The notes: generated from the sequence alone by a model not told the origin. 18,374 nt of DNA from Candidatus Hodarchaeota archaeon (GCA_016840025.1 JAEOTF010000335.1:1-18374), one strand, 5' to 3'. Shown: positions 7,831 to 16,901, numbered from the stretch's first letter. Numbers and translations: made by a program.

Positions 7831-7836
7831 TATCCC

Positions 7837-9030
7837 GTGACATTAAAAGGTAATGACACCATATTAACATCTAAAGATGTACTTGAGGCGTTAAATCAAG
7901 TAAATATTTCCGCTTTTATGGACAAATGGGGACCAGAAAAAGTTGTTCAGGTATATGACCCTGATACACAGATGCAAGCGGTTTTAGTGGTTGATAACAC
8001 CGTACTCGGTCCAGGAAAGGGCGGTATCAGGATATCTCCTGTGATTACACCATTAGAAGTTTTTAAACTTGCGAGGGCGATGACTTGGAAATGTGCATTA
8101 GCAGATATTCCATTTGGAGGCGCTAAAGCAGGTATTCGTGCTAATCCCTATGAAGCTAACAGAATTAAGCTAATTAAGGCCTTTGCTGAAAAAATTGCAC
8201 CATTTGTTCCCTATAAATACATTGCAGCCCCTGAAATAGGTGTTGGTGAAAAAGAAATAGCTGCTTTTGTAGAAACTATTGGAGATCTACAAGGAGCTAC
8301 AGGTAAACCTGCTATATTAGGAGGCATACCATATGAACTAGGAACAATTGGGTTCGGTCTTGGAGTTGCGCTTGACACAGGACTTCGAATTTTTCATGAT
8401 TTCATTCATTTACCGGAAGATGCTTTTAAAACGAAAGTCGCAATTCATGGTTTTGATTGTGCTGGTCTAGGAATTGCTAGATATTTAAGTGCGAGAAATG
8501 TAACAATTGTAGCTATTAGTGATAAATGGGGGACAACTTATAACCCAAATGGCATAGATACTGCCAAAGCTGAAAAATACGCTTACGCTATGGGTAAAGA
8601 GCAATCCGTAAAGAATTATGAGAATGGTACGAGTTTATCTAATGAAGCAATTATCAGAATAGACTGTGATATCTTTGTTTCTTGTACCTGTGGTGCTATG
8701 ATTGATGAAAAATCATATCCTTACATAAAAGCGAAGTATATCCTCGAAGGCATTAATAATTGTACAAATTCTGAAATTGAAAGGAAATTATATGAAAAAG
8801 GTACTGTGATACTCCCCGATTTTCTTGTTAGTGCAGGGGGGGTTATTGGTTCATATGCTGAATATAAAAAAATGGATGGAGCTGACGCATTTTCGTTAAT
8901 TGAATCAAAAATTAAGAATAACACCAAATTAGTTTCTGAAAAAGCACTTGATGCTGGTCTTGTCCCACGAGAAGTCGCAAAAGAGATTGCTCAACATAGA
9001 ATTCTTGATGTTTTAGAGAATAAGCAATAA
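7837..9030 (+). CDS. Divergent Glu/Leu/Phe/Val dehydrogenase (glutamate dehydrogenase-like)
   Basis: Amino-acid dehydrogenase family: oxidative deamination of an amino acid to a 2-oxo acid, or the reverse, cytosolic. The 397 residues cover the substrate domain (GPGKGGIRISP at 58-68; MTWKCALADIPFGGAKAGI at 82-100 with Lys85 and catalytic-type Lys97) and a Rossmann domain from about 200. Two signature sites deviate. The catalytic Asp in the usual APDVGT is Glu133 (APEIGVGEKE). The dinucleotide-binding GFGxxG reads GFDCAG (205-210), with Asp207 replacing a glycine. EGINN replaces the usual EGAN. Nucleotide preference or even catalysis may therefore be altered. Length is slightly below classical GDH. 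It heads a co-directional cluster with an Hdr complex and glutamate synthase proteins, 13 bases ahead of the next gene. Start GTG 7837 is the first possible after a TGA in frame. Confidence 0.9.
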   Translation: MTLKGNDTILTSKDVLEALNQVNISAFMDKWGPEKVVQVYDPDTQMQAVLVVDNTVLGPGKGGIRISPVITPLEVFKLARAMTWKCALADIPFGGAKAGIRANPYEANRIKLIKAFAEKIAPFVPYKYIAAPEIGVGEKEIAAFVETIGDLQGATGKPAILGGIPYELGTIGFGLGVALDTGLRIFHDFIHLPEDAFKTKVAIHGFDCAGLGIARYLSARNVTIVAISDKWGTTYNPNGIDTAKAEKYAYAMGKEQSVKNYENGTSLSNEAIIRIDCDIFVSCTCGAMIDEKSYPYIKAKYILEGINNCTNSEIERKLYEKGTVILPDFLVSAGGVIGSYAEYKKMDGADAFSLIESKIKNNTKLVSEKALDAGLVPREVAKEIAQHRILDVLENKQ

Positions 9031-9043
9031 AAAGGTGAAATAA

Positions 9044-9808
9044 TTGGAAACTCTATCAGAAGCAGACATTTCCCTCCTCTGGGGTAATTTAAGAAATCTT
9101 ATAGATTTTAATTCAAGAAAAGTTCCAGGAGAAATTTGGTTAGCAGATACTATAACTGGTGAATTCCCAGTTGATTCTTTTCATCCAATTTTTCTTGAAG
9201 TCCCGAGATCTCGGAAAAAAATGGATATTTCAGGACGATCAAATACCGCGCAGAGGGGCTATCATACTGACGATTGGTTTTTCAGAAGAATTGTTACACT
9301 TCCTATTTATGAGACCACCGATAGTATGGATATAAAATGGCTTGAATCAATCGTGCGATCTTGGGAAAGAGCATTGGTTCCTGAAGACATTCCTTGGCTA
9401 GCTCTTGCTTTTAGATGCATGGGTCAATACTCTAATAAGAGAGAAGCTCAATATACAGTTGTTTTATTGTTATGGGCAAATCATGTTGCCAGAATACTTG
9501 AACTAGAATGGTTTGAAGGACCATTAGATGATTGTATAACTCCAGAATGGTATATTTCATCCTCTGAGTTGGTGAATCCCCAAAAAGCCTTCTTAATACT
9601 AAAGAATCTTTGTTCAAAGGCACTAAATTGGGAGAATCTTTTTTTTAGTATTTACACAATTCCTGCTTGCCTAGGTAATACTTTCCAAGGTAAAAAACGA
9701 GAAACCAACCGAAAAGACTGGAAAAATAAGTGGGTTTATGATGACCACCAGACGGCAATATTAGATTTAGAAGAGGGATTAGAAAAAATAAGAAAGATTA
9801 TAGCGTAA
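9044..9808 (+). CDS. Uncharacterised 254-residue protein
   Basis: I do not recognise a family. The start is TTG 9044, preceded by AAAGGTGA at 9031-9038, which decides it. The protein appears soluble, with no signal peptide or membrane helix, and is rich in Trp and in acidic and aromatic residues (for example ARILELEWFEGPLD and ITPEWYISS). Four cysteines are scattered with no metal-binding spacing. A basic segment near residues 215-230 (KKRETNRKDWKNKW) precedes a helical acidic C-terminus (ILDLEEGLEKIRKIIA). It begins 13 bases after the dehydrogenase stop and 122 bases before the HdrA gene, so it probably shares their transcript and could be an accessory or assembly factor. Function unknown. 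Confidence 0.75.
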   Translation: METLSEADISLLWGNLRNLIDFNSRKVPGEIWLADTITGEFPVDSFHPIFLEVPRSRKKMDISGRSNTAQRGYHTDDWFFRRIVTLPIYETTDSMDIKWLESIVRSWERALVPEDIPWLALAFRCMGQYSNKREAQYTVVLLLWANHVARILELEWFEGPLDDCITPEWYISSSELVNPQKAFLILKNLCSKALNWENLFFSIYTIPACLGNTFQGKKRETNRKDWKNKWVYDDHQTAILDLEEGLEKIRKIIA

Positions 9809-9930
9809 AAATACTAATAAAAGAAAAGAAACAAAATTGAATAAAAAATAGTAGATGTATGGAAGATTTGGTTCATTTAAAGCATAATAATCTCTAAAAT
9901 ATCATGTTTCGTTATTAAGGTAGTAATAAA

Positions 9931-12900
9931 ATGATTCAAGCAGAAAATAATAAGGAAACGAAAAATTTAGGACAAAAAATAAATTCAGAAGATGGAGTTC
10001 TAATCATAGGGGCTGGAATTGCGGGGATGCAAGCAGCGCTTGATATTGCTAACCAGAAAATCCACGTATATTTAGTAGATCAAGTACCTTCGATTGGTGG
10101 AGCAATGGCAAAACTCGATAAAACGCTCCCCACTAATGATTGTGCAATATGTATTGAAGCCCCAAAAATGGTTGAAGTAGGACGTAATGATTACATTGAA
10201 ATAATCACTTATGCTAACATCACTGAGGTAAAAGGAAGTATAGGAAACTTTGTAGTTACTATTAAAGAAAAACCTCGCTACATTGACATGTCAAAATGTA
10301 ACGGGTGCGGAGCTTGTTTTGAGGTTTGCCCTATCAAAATTTTAAACGAATTTGACCATAATATGGGTCTGAGAGGTGCTATTTATCGTTATTTTGCTCA
10401 AGCTGTGCCAAATGTAGCAACTATTGACATCAATCATTGTCTTAATTGTGGGTTATGCGAGTTAGTTTGTGTACCAGGGGCTATCAATCGTAATGAAAAT
10501 GTCAAAATCCATAAAATCAACGTAGGGGCAATTATACTAGCTACAGGTTTTGAAGAATTTAACCCAACAGCAAAAAATGCGTTAGGTTACGGTATTTATC
10601 CAAATATTGTTACAGGGATGCAATTTGAACGTTTATTGTCTGCCTCTGGACCAACAGGAGGGCATATTCGTCGTCCTTCCGATGGCAAAATCCCGAAAAC
10701 AATTGCTTGGATTCAATGTGTTGGATCTCGAGATATCACAATAAATCAATCGTACTGCTCTCGTGTATGTTGTATGTGGGCAACAAAACAAGCTATGATT
10801 GCAAAAGAGCATCACCCCGAAATTGAACCACATATTTTCTTTATGGACATGCGAGCATACGGGAAAGGATTTGAAGAGTACTATCAGAGAGGGAAAAATG
10901 AAATTAAGCTAAATTACATAAGAAGTCGGCCCGCTGAAATCAATGAAACAGATAATAATAATTTGATTATATTCTATGAAGATGTTATATCTAAAAAGGC
11001 TGGAGAGATAAAAGTTGATTTCGTTGTTTTATCCTCAGCTATTAAAGCTCCAACAGGTAATGCAAAGCTTGCGGAGATCCTGGGAGTGGAACTTGATGAA
11101 TACGGTTTTTTTAAGGAAAAAAATTTTATTTCAGCACCGTTAGAAACTAAAATAGAAGGAATCTACCTCTGTGGCTGTAGTGCAGGACCAAGAGATATTC
11201 CAGACTCAGTAGCTCAAGCAAGCGGGGCTGCATCCAAAGCCATAGCCATAGTTAAAAATAGTGAGATTAAAAAATCCCAAAAAGAAATAATAGAACCATT
11301 AGAAGATACAATTTCGGTTTCACAAAATATTTTGAATGATGTACCGCGAATTGGTGTATTTATTTGCCACTGTGGGCATAATATTGGGGGATATCTTGAT
11401 GTCAAGAGGATAACAGAATATTCAAGAACTCTGCCTAATGTTGAATTTGCTACTAATAATCTTTTTACCTGTTCAAACGCAACCCAAACGCTTATAAAAA
11501 ATGCTATTATTGAAAATAGGCTTAATAGAATTGTTGTAGCTTCATGTTCTCCAAGAACACATGAATCATTGTTTCGGACTACCTGTAAGGAAGCAGGTTT
11601 GAATGAATATCTATTTGAGATGGCAAATATCCGTGATCAATGTTCTTGGGTACATTCACATGATTGGGAAAATGCCACTGATAAAGCTAAAGTTCTAGTA
11701 GACATGGCAGTCGCAAAAGCTCGTTTGCTTCAGCCAGCAACAAGAAAACGACTTAAAGTCATTCCAGAAACGCTAATTATTGGGGGTGGTATTGCAGGAC
11801 TAACTGCTGCCGCGGATCTTGCTGAAATGGGTTTTACTGTTCATCTAGTGGAGAAAAAAAAGCAACTTGGAGGTATATTGCGTAATTTGACTTCTCTTTT
11901 CCCTACAGATCAACAAACTGAAGATATTCTTAAGGAAAAGATTGAAGCTATATCTAATAAGCCAAATATCAATATTTATCTTGGAACGAATATTGAAAAT
12001 GTGACAGGATATGTTGGAAACTTTGAAATTGCACTTTCAGGTGAAAATAATCCAACAATTAAGGTAGGAACCGTCATCATTGCTACAGGCGGTGAAGAAT
12101 TCAAACCAATGGGATATTATGGCTATTCATATCACAAAAATATAATGACAATGTTAGAATTCGAGGAAGCCCTTAAGAAGAATAATTTACCTAAAAAGAT
12201 TGATAATGTATTTCTAATAAGTTGCGTAGGATCTAAAGAGAAAACAGAAAATGGAAATACATATTGTTGCCGAGTAGGTTGTGCAACTCTTCTAAAAACT
12301 GCAAAAAAGATAAGTCAAAACCATCCTAACGCTCATATTTATATTTTACATCAAGATCTTCGATTGGTCGAAAAAACTGCTGAAGATTATTATCGAGAAG
12401 TACGAAAACTTCCACAAGTATATTTCATCCGTTATAAAGAGGATAAAAAGCCTAATGTAAATATTACAGAAACAGACCTTAAAATAACATTTAATAATTT
12501 CTTTACGGGAGAAGACCAATCATTTCCCGCTGATTTGATTTTGTTAACTACTCCGCTTGTGAAGTCATCTAATGCTAAGGAATTAAGTCAGCTCTTCAAA
12601 GTTCCGTTAGGAATGGATGGATTCTTTCAAGAAGCCCACGTAAAATTACGCCCCCTAGATTTTGCCACAGAAGGAATCTTTGTTTGTGGAACTGCGCATT
12701 CACCTAAAAATGTTAGTGATTCAATTATCCAAGCTTCTGGGGCTGCTGCTCGTGCTTCAATTCCAATGCGATTAGGTCATGTTATTGCAGAGGCTAATGT
12801 TGCTGAAGTTGACCCTAGACTTTGTGTGAGTTGTGGTACCTGTGGGGACGTATGCCCATATGGTGCTATCAGTTACCAAGTTCCAGATTATAAAGCTCTC

Positions 12901-13476
12901 ATAAATAATGCTATTTGCAAAGGTTGTGGTGTGTGTGTAGTTACTTGTCCAGCGAAAGCAATTACTATGCAAGGATTCACCAATCTTCAGATTCTTGAAC
13001 AGATCTCTGAAGCCCTTCATGGTCCTTTTCCCAACGGGGGACCCAAAATTGTCGGGTTTTGTTGTAACTGGTGTTCTTATGCAGGAGCCGATCTTGCTGG
13101 TATTTCACGTTTTCAGTATCCTGCTAACATCCGTATAATCAGAGTTATGTGTAGCGGAAGAATAGATCCGTTTTTCATATTATGGGCTTTTATGGAAGGT
13201 GCTGACGGAGTTTTTGTAAGCGGCTGTCATCCCGGGGATTGTCATTATATCACAGGTAATATCTATGCGCAAGAACGTATTGAAAAGATGAAAAAAGCAC
13301 TTTCGTCTGTTGGAATTGATTCTCGCCGTCTATCTCTTGAATGGATTTCAGCAAGTGAAGGTAAACGCTTTTCTGAACTAATAACTAATTTTACTGAATT
13401 AATTAGGTCTCTTGGTCCTTGTAGACCGATATACAAAGAAAAACCACGCATTGGAGGTATAATTATTGCTACCTAG
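9931..13476 (+). CDS. HdrA-type electron-bifurcating flavoprotein, QmoA/QmoB-like fusion with MvhD domain
   Basis: Heterodisulfide-reductase subunit A family, 1181 residues against about 650 for classical HdrA. The N-terminal half is a QmoA-like FAD module: GAGIAGMQAA (27-36), PTNDCAIC (68-74) and two [4Fe-4S] sets (Cys123/126/129/133; Cys170/173/176/180). The second half is a complete HdrA: FICHCG with Cys479/481, FAD motif GGGIAGL (618-624), two [4Fe-4S] sets (Cys965/968/971/975; Cys996/999/1002/1006). It ends in an MvhD domain (about 1038-1165; GFCCNWC at 1042-1048, Cys1074, GCHPGDCH at 1098-1105) that normally binds [2Fe-2S] and docks hydrogenase or FrhB partners. The equivalent genes qmoA and qmoB are separate in sulfate reducers. 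AAGGTAG at 9917 serves ATG 9931. The 3' end overlaps the FrhB gene by 11 bases. Likely hub for flavin-based bifurcation; electron donor and acceptors inferred. Confidence 0.93.
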   Translation: MIQAENNKETKNLGQKINSEDGVLIIGAGIAGMQAALDIANQKIHVYLVDQVPSIGGAMAKLDKTLPTNDCAICIEAPKMVEVGRNDYIEIITYANITEVKGSIGNFVVTIKEKPRYIDMSKCNGCGACFEVCPIKILNEFDHNMGLRGAIYRYFAQAVPNVATIDINHCLNCGLCELVCVPGAINRNENVKIHKINVGAIILATGFEEFNPTAKNALGYGIYPNIVTGMQFERLLSASGPTGGHIRRPSDGKIPKTIAWIQCVGSRDITINQSYCSRVCCMWATKQAMIAKEHHPEIEPHIFFMDMRAYGKGFEEYYQRGKNEIKLNYIRSRPAEINETDNNNLIIFYEDVISKKAGEIKVDFVVLSSAIKAPTGNAKLAEILGVELDEYGFFKEKNFISAPLETKIEGIYLCGCSAGPRDIPDSVAQASGAASKAIAIVKNSEIKKSQKEIIEPLEDTISVSQNILNDVPRIGVFICHCGHNIGGYLDVKRITEYSRTLPNVEFATNNLFTCSNATQTLIKNAIIENRLNRIVVASCSPRTHESLFRTTCKEAGLNEYLFEMANIRDQCSWVHSHDWENATDKAKVLVDMAVAKARLLQPATRKRLKVIPETLIIGGGIAGLTAAADLAEMGFTVHLVEKKKQLGGILRNLTSLFPTDQQTEDILKEKIEAISNKPNINIYLGTNIENVTGYVGNFEIALSGENNPTIKVGTVIIATGGEEFKPMGYYGYSYHKNIMTMLEFEEALKKNNLPKKIDNVFLISCVGSKEKTENGNTYCCRVGCATLLKTAKKISQNHPNAHIYILHQDLRLVEKTAEDYYREVRKLPQVYFIRYKEDKKPNVNITETDLKITFNNFFTGEDQSFPADLILLTTPLVKSSNAKELSQLFKVPLGMDGFFQEAHVKLRPLDFATEGIFVCGTAHSPKNVSDSIIQASGAAARASIPMRLGHVIAEANVAEVDPRLCVSCGTCGDVCPYGAISYQVPDYKALINNAICKGCGVCVVTCPAKAITMQGFTNLQILEQISEALHGPFPNGGPKIVGFCCNWCSYAGADLAGISRFQYPANIRIIRVMCSGRIDPFFILWAFMEGADGVFVSGCHPGDCHYITGNIYAQERIEKMKKALSSVGIDSRRLSLEWISASEGKRFSELITNFTELIRSLGPCRPIYKEKPRIGGIIIAT

Positions 13477-14647
13477 ACGATTTGAAATAGAAAATAATGT
13501 TTGGAACATGAATAGATGTGCAGGATGTGGCATGTGTGTTGCTGCATGTTCCCGTGGTCGTTTACACTTTGAACCCAGCATGACACATCCTACTTTTAAA
13601 TCTAAGATTAAGAATGTTGGCCTTTCAACGATTGAAGTCGATACCTGTTCTTTTTGTGATGGTATGTGTGCTGAGAGTTGTCCTCGTCTGAAAGAATGGC
13701 AAAAAAACGAATATCTCAGCATAGTTTCGGCAAAAACTACACGTAACACTAATTTTAATCCGATAAATGAAGTAATCCTTGATATTCTTGCGACAGGCTT
13801 GACAAATGAACTTATCGATTCTATCTTAATCATGGATATAAATAGATGGGATGGGAAACCATATGCTCGTGTTGTTCAATCTATCGATGAACTTTATCGG
13901 GTATCTGGAAATCAGGGCTTATGGGCTCCCATTTTATCTCAACTCTATAAAGAAACATTGGATAAAGGTTTTAAGAAAATTGCTATAGTGGGGCCCCCTT
14001 GTGTAACTCAAGCCATTAAAAGTTGTTCAAATTCTAGAATTGAAGGGTTATCTGTTCTACGAAATGTGATTGCTCTTTCGATTAGCACATTTTGTCTAGG
14101 ATGTTATGAGGCTACTCTTCTTGACGATTTAGTAAACAAACTTAGAGTTTCTCCATCAGAAATTCTTAATATAAAACGTTCTCCAAACAATACAAACCTG
14201 GAAGTAAAATTAACTACAGGCAATATCGCGTCGATACCCATTGAAGAAGAACAGAAGTATATGCGGGAAGGATGTGCTCGATGCACGGATTATCTTGGTG
14301 AGAACGCCGATATTTCCATTGGACAAACAGGGTCTCAGGAAGGATATTCTACCATAATTACTTGGAATCTAAAGGGTAGAAACTTCATTAACAACTGCAT
14401 TAATTCGAGACTAATTGAGATTAATGATAAAGTTGATCAAAAAGCGGTGAATGCGCTTTGTTCCGATAAGGAACGTAGGTTATTCACTCAAAGCTATGAC
14501 TCGCTCTTTATCTATTCTTTAGAATCGCTAACTGACGAAGACAGACTAACAGAAATAAAAAAGCGATTTATAGATCTTTTTACTCCACAAAGGAATAATT
14601 CTACACTTAAATCCCGAGGTGGTTGTATTGAATGCAATAGCTGTTAG
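13466..14647 (+). CDS. FrhB-like F420-linked iron-sulfur flavoprotein 1
   Basis: Coenzyme F420 hydrogenase/dehydrogenase beta-subunit family, 393 residues, expected to hold FAD and exchange electrons with F420. It has an N-terminal ferredoxin-like set (Cys18/21/24/28) and a second, unevenly spaced one (Cys61/64/68/72). The conserved beta-family segments follow: AIVGPPCVTQAI, FCLGCYEATLLDDLV, CARCTDYLGENADISIG. A C-terminal GGCIECNSC adds three more cysteines. The start is TTG 13466, preceded by GGAGGT (13454-13459), and overlaps the HdrA/MvhD stop by 11 bases, which implies translational coupling and stoichiometric assembly with the MvhD domain. F420 binding is known for the family, not proven for this member; NAD(P) or quinone-like acceptors occur in relatives. 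Confidence 0.88.
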   Translation: MLPRRFEIENNVWNMNRCAGCGMCVAACSRGRLHFEPSMTHPTFKSKIKNVGLSTIEVDTCSFCDGMCAESCPRLKEWQKNEYLSIVSAKTTRNTNFNPINEVILDILATGLTNELIDSILIMDINRWDGKPYARVVQSIDELYRVSGNQGLWAPILSQLYKETLDKGFKKIAIVGPPCVTQAIKSCSNSRIEGLSVLRNVIALSISTFCLGCYEATLLDDLVNKLRVSPSEILNIKRSPNNTNLEVKLTTGNIASIPIEEEQKYMREGCARCTDYLGENADISIGQTGSQEGYSTIITWNLKGRNFINNCINSRLIEINDKVDQKAVNALCSDKERRLFTQSYDSLFIYSLESLTDEDRLTEIKKRFIDLFTPQRNNSTLKSRGGCIECNSC

Positions 14648-15305
14648 AAAAATAGAGGAAAATAAATTTGAATTAAAATATATAAGTCAACAAATTAAGA
14701 ATGCGCTTAAAGAAAATGGTGCGGTCACTATTACTGAATACCTTAATTTAGATGGTCTTGCATCAGGATTAAGGTATGGAATAGTTAATTTCAAAGGATC
14801 TGTAGGAGATTATGTGGGAGTTTTAAATTCAGGTGCCAAAATAATCATTGAAGGGGATGTGGGGAACTATCTAGCTGATAACATGATTAGTGGAGAAGTT
14901 ATAGTTAACGGCAATGCTGGTTATTGTACTGCTCCTTATTGTTATGGTGGTACGGTAGTTATTTTTGGGAATTGCGGAGATTTTTTAGGTACAATGAATA
15001 AAGGTGCTACAATTCTCATTGAAAAGAACGCTGGAAATGATATTGGGACTTATATGCTTGCAGGTAATATTATCTTATTAGAAAACGCAGGAGAAAGAGT
15101 TGGAAATTTTTTTATTCGTGGTCGGATATTTATCAGAGGAAAATGGAAAAGCCTTGGTCACAATACGAAAGTTGAAGACCTCACATCTGAAGATATGGAT
15201 TTTCTTCAACAATTGCTATCTTCTTATAACATCAAAGCAAAAACTGAGGAATTTACAAAATTAGTCCCTGAAACTGATAAGCCATTTTATTCTAAAAAAA
15301 GTTAA
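14628..15305 (+). CDS. GXGXG-domain protein, glutamate synthase domain 3 (GltB3-like)
   Basis: Right-handed beta-helix domain corresponding to the C-terminal domain of glutamate synthase alpha subunit, as a stand-alone protein in many archaea. Six or so G-rich turns at 17-20-residue spacing are visible (GSVGDYVG, GDVGNYLA, GNAGYCTA, GNCGDFLG, KNAGNDIG, ENAGERVG). FwdC/FmdC of formylmethanofuran dehydrogenase share this fold, but the adjacent FMN-domain gene points to glutamate synthase. GAGGTGG at 14616-14622 favours TTG 14628 as start; GTG 14619 lies inside that site and is the longer alternative. It overlaps the upstream FrhB gene by 20 bases and is followed 24 bases later by the FMN subunit. 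In full enzymes this domain is structural and supports the ammonia path. Confidence 0.88.
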   Translation: MNAIAVRKIEENKFELKYISQQIKNALKENGAVTITEYLNLDGLASGLRYGIVNFKGSVGDYVGVLNSGAKIIIEGDVGNYLADNMISGEVIVNGNAGYCTAPYCYGGTVVIFGNCGDFLGTMNKGATILIEKNAGNDIGTYMLAGNIILLENAGERVGNFFIRGRIFIRGKWKSLGHNTKVEDLTSEDMDFLQQLLSSYNIKAKTEEFTKLVPETDKPFYSKKS

Positions 15306-15329
15306 AAAAGTAGCTGAAGGTAATGTTTC

Positions 15330-16883
15330 TTGACGATTCTAGGAGCATATTGCGTAAATATTGATTATGAGAGATGTACCCACTGTGGTACATGTGTAGA
15401 AGTTTGTCCATACAATGTTTATGAAAAAGATGATGACAATAGGGTTCGAATAGGTAATGATATGGCATGTGTAGGATGTCGAATCTGCATGGAGTTCTGT
15501 CCAAATAATGCAACTCACATCAAACCTGCTGAACCTGAATTTTTCTCAAGATCTCTTTGGACATTTCAAACTGTAGAACATATTCATTATCAGTCCCAAA
15601 CTGGAAAGTATTTGTTAAGAGGCTTTGGAACCTCGCGAATCATTCCACACTTTGATGATCTTGTCATTGTACCATCACAATTAGCCTCGGCCTCCCCTCT
15701 TGATAAATACCGTGAGGATTGTGATGTTAGTGTAATTATTGGCGAAGAAACAGCCGATTATCCTATAGAATTAAATATCCCTATTGTCTTTGGAGCTATG
15801 TCTTTTGGAGCTTTATCAAAAGAAGCAAAGATGGCTCTAGCAAAGGCAGCTTATAAAATGAGAACCATTGCAAATACAGGTGAAGGTGGAGCTGTCCCTG
15901 AAGAATATCCTCTTGTACATGGATTCAATAGTTTAGAAGAACTTAAGACGTCGGTGAAAGCAAATCCCCACTATTCTGATGGCGGATATTTAGCAGTGCA
16001 GTGGTCCACAGGTCGTTGGGGAGTTAATCTTGATTTTTTACAAAATGCGGATGCCGTTGAAGTCAAAATCGGTCAAGGTGCTAAACCCGGGATGGGGGGA
16101 CACTTACTTGGGAAAAAAGTAGTAGCAGAAGTTGCTAAGGTGAGAGGTATTCCTATTGGTACTGATGCACTTTCTCCTCCAAGGTATTATGACACATTGA
16201 GCACAAAAGACCTTAAAAAACAAATAGAAGTTATTAGAGACGTAACAGATTATAAAATACCGATCCTAATGAAATTGGGTCCGAGTCGTCCCTATCAGGA
16301 TGTAAGGATGGCTGCAGAATTAGGAGTTGACGCTATTTCAATAGATGGAATGGCGGGTGGAACAGGAGCGTCTCCTGAGTGTGTAACTCAACATGTTGGA
16401 ATTCCTACAATTGCTTGTATCCCTCCTGCTGTTCGTGCTCTGAAGGATTTAGGGTTATACCGCCGAGTAAAACTCATTGCTTTAGGGGGTATTCGTTGCG
16501 GCGCTGATGCTTTCAAAGCATTAGCACTTGGTGCCGACGCTGTTGGAATTGGGGCTGCTGCTGAAATTGCAATGGGTTGTAGAGCATGTATGGCATGTCA
16601 CCAAGGAACTTGCCCATATGGAATTACAACGAATGATCCAAAACTTCGCAGGCGTTTAGATCCTGAGAAAACAAGTCAACGTCTTGTAAATTTTCTGAAA
16701 GCAATGACAGATGAAATAAAAATCTTTACTATGCTTTCAGGTCATAAAAGTATTAAGGAGCTTTCAAAAGAAGATTTAAGAGCACTAAGCATTGATACTG
16801 CAGCTATCACTGGCGTGAAGCTTGTAGGACTGGAGCGTACGTATCCCAAGATATGGGGAAGAGAATCAACAGACATTCAATGA
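15330..16883 (+). CDS. Ferredoxin-domain glutamate synthase FMN subunit (GltB domain 2-like)
   Basis: Catalyses reductive amination of 2-oxoglutarate to glutamate on FMN, in the family. The 517 residues start with two ferredoxin clusters (Cys16/19/22/26; Cys47/50/53/57), then a TIM-barrel FMN domain from about 145 to 480. Visible motifs: GAMSFGALS (155-163), TGEGG (183-187), KIGQGAKPGMGGHL (246-259), IDGMAGGTGASP (338-349), ALGGIRCGAD (384-393). The [3Fe-4S] ligands of glutamate synthase, C-x5-C-x4-C, are Cys417/423/428, ahead of PYGI. This is the archaeal two-domain form. The glutaminase domain is absent here and no gene for it is in the window. TTG 15330 is the start, with GAAGG nine bases upstream. 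Inserted between two FrhB genes of an Hdr cluster, so electrons may come from HdrA or F420 rather than from NADPH. Confidence 0.92.
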   Translation: MTILGAYCVNIDYERCTHCGTCVEVCPYNVYEKDDDNRVRIGNDMACVGCRICMEFCPNNATHIKPAEPEFFSRSLWTFQTVEHIHYQSQTGKYLLRGFGTSRIIPHFDDLVIVPSQLASASPLDKYREDCDVSVIIGEETADYPIELNIPIVFGAMSFGALSKEAKMALAKAAYKMRTIANTGEGGAVPEEYPLVHGFNSLEELKTSVKANPHYSDGGYLAVQWSTGRWGVNLDFLQNADAVEVKIGQGAKPGMGGHLLGKKVVAEVAKVRGIPIGTDALSPPRYYDTLSTKDLKKQIEVIRDVTDYKIPILMKLGPSRPYQDVRMAAELGVDAISIDGMAGGTGASPECVTQHVGIPTIACIPPAVRALKDLGLYRRVKLIALGGIRCGADAFKALALGADAVGIGAAAEIAMGCRACMACHQGTCPYGITTNDPKLRRRLDPEKTSQRLVNFLKAMTDEIKIFTMLSGHKSIKELSKEDLRALSIDTAAITGVKLVGLERTYPKIWGRESTDIQ

Positions 16884-16901
16884 AAAATTGAGTAATGAAC
16901 A

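Noticed and set aside
13453..13480. Possible HdrA-FrhB gene fusion or frameshift
   Set aside because: The overlap is only 11 bases, both proteins have complete family ends, and a GGAGGT serves the TTG start, so overlapping genes are the better reading.
13399..13833. 144-codon minus-strand frame across the HdrA-FrhB junction
   Set aside because: Antisense to two well-supported genes.
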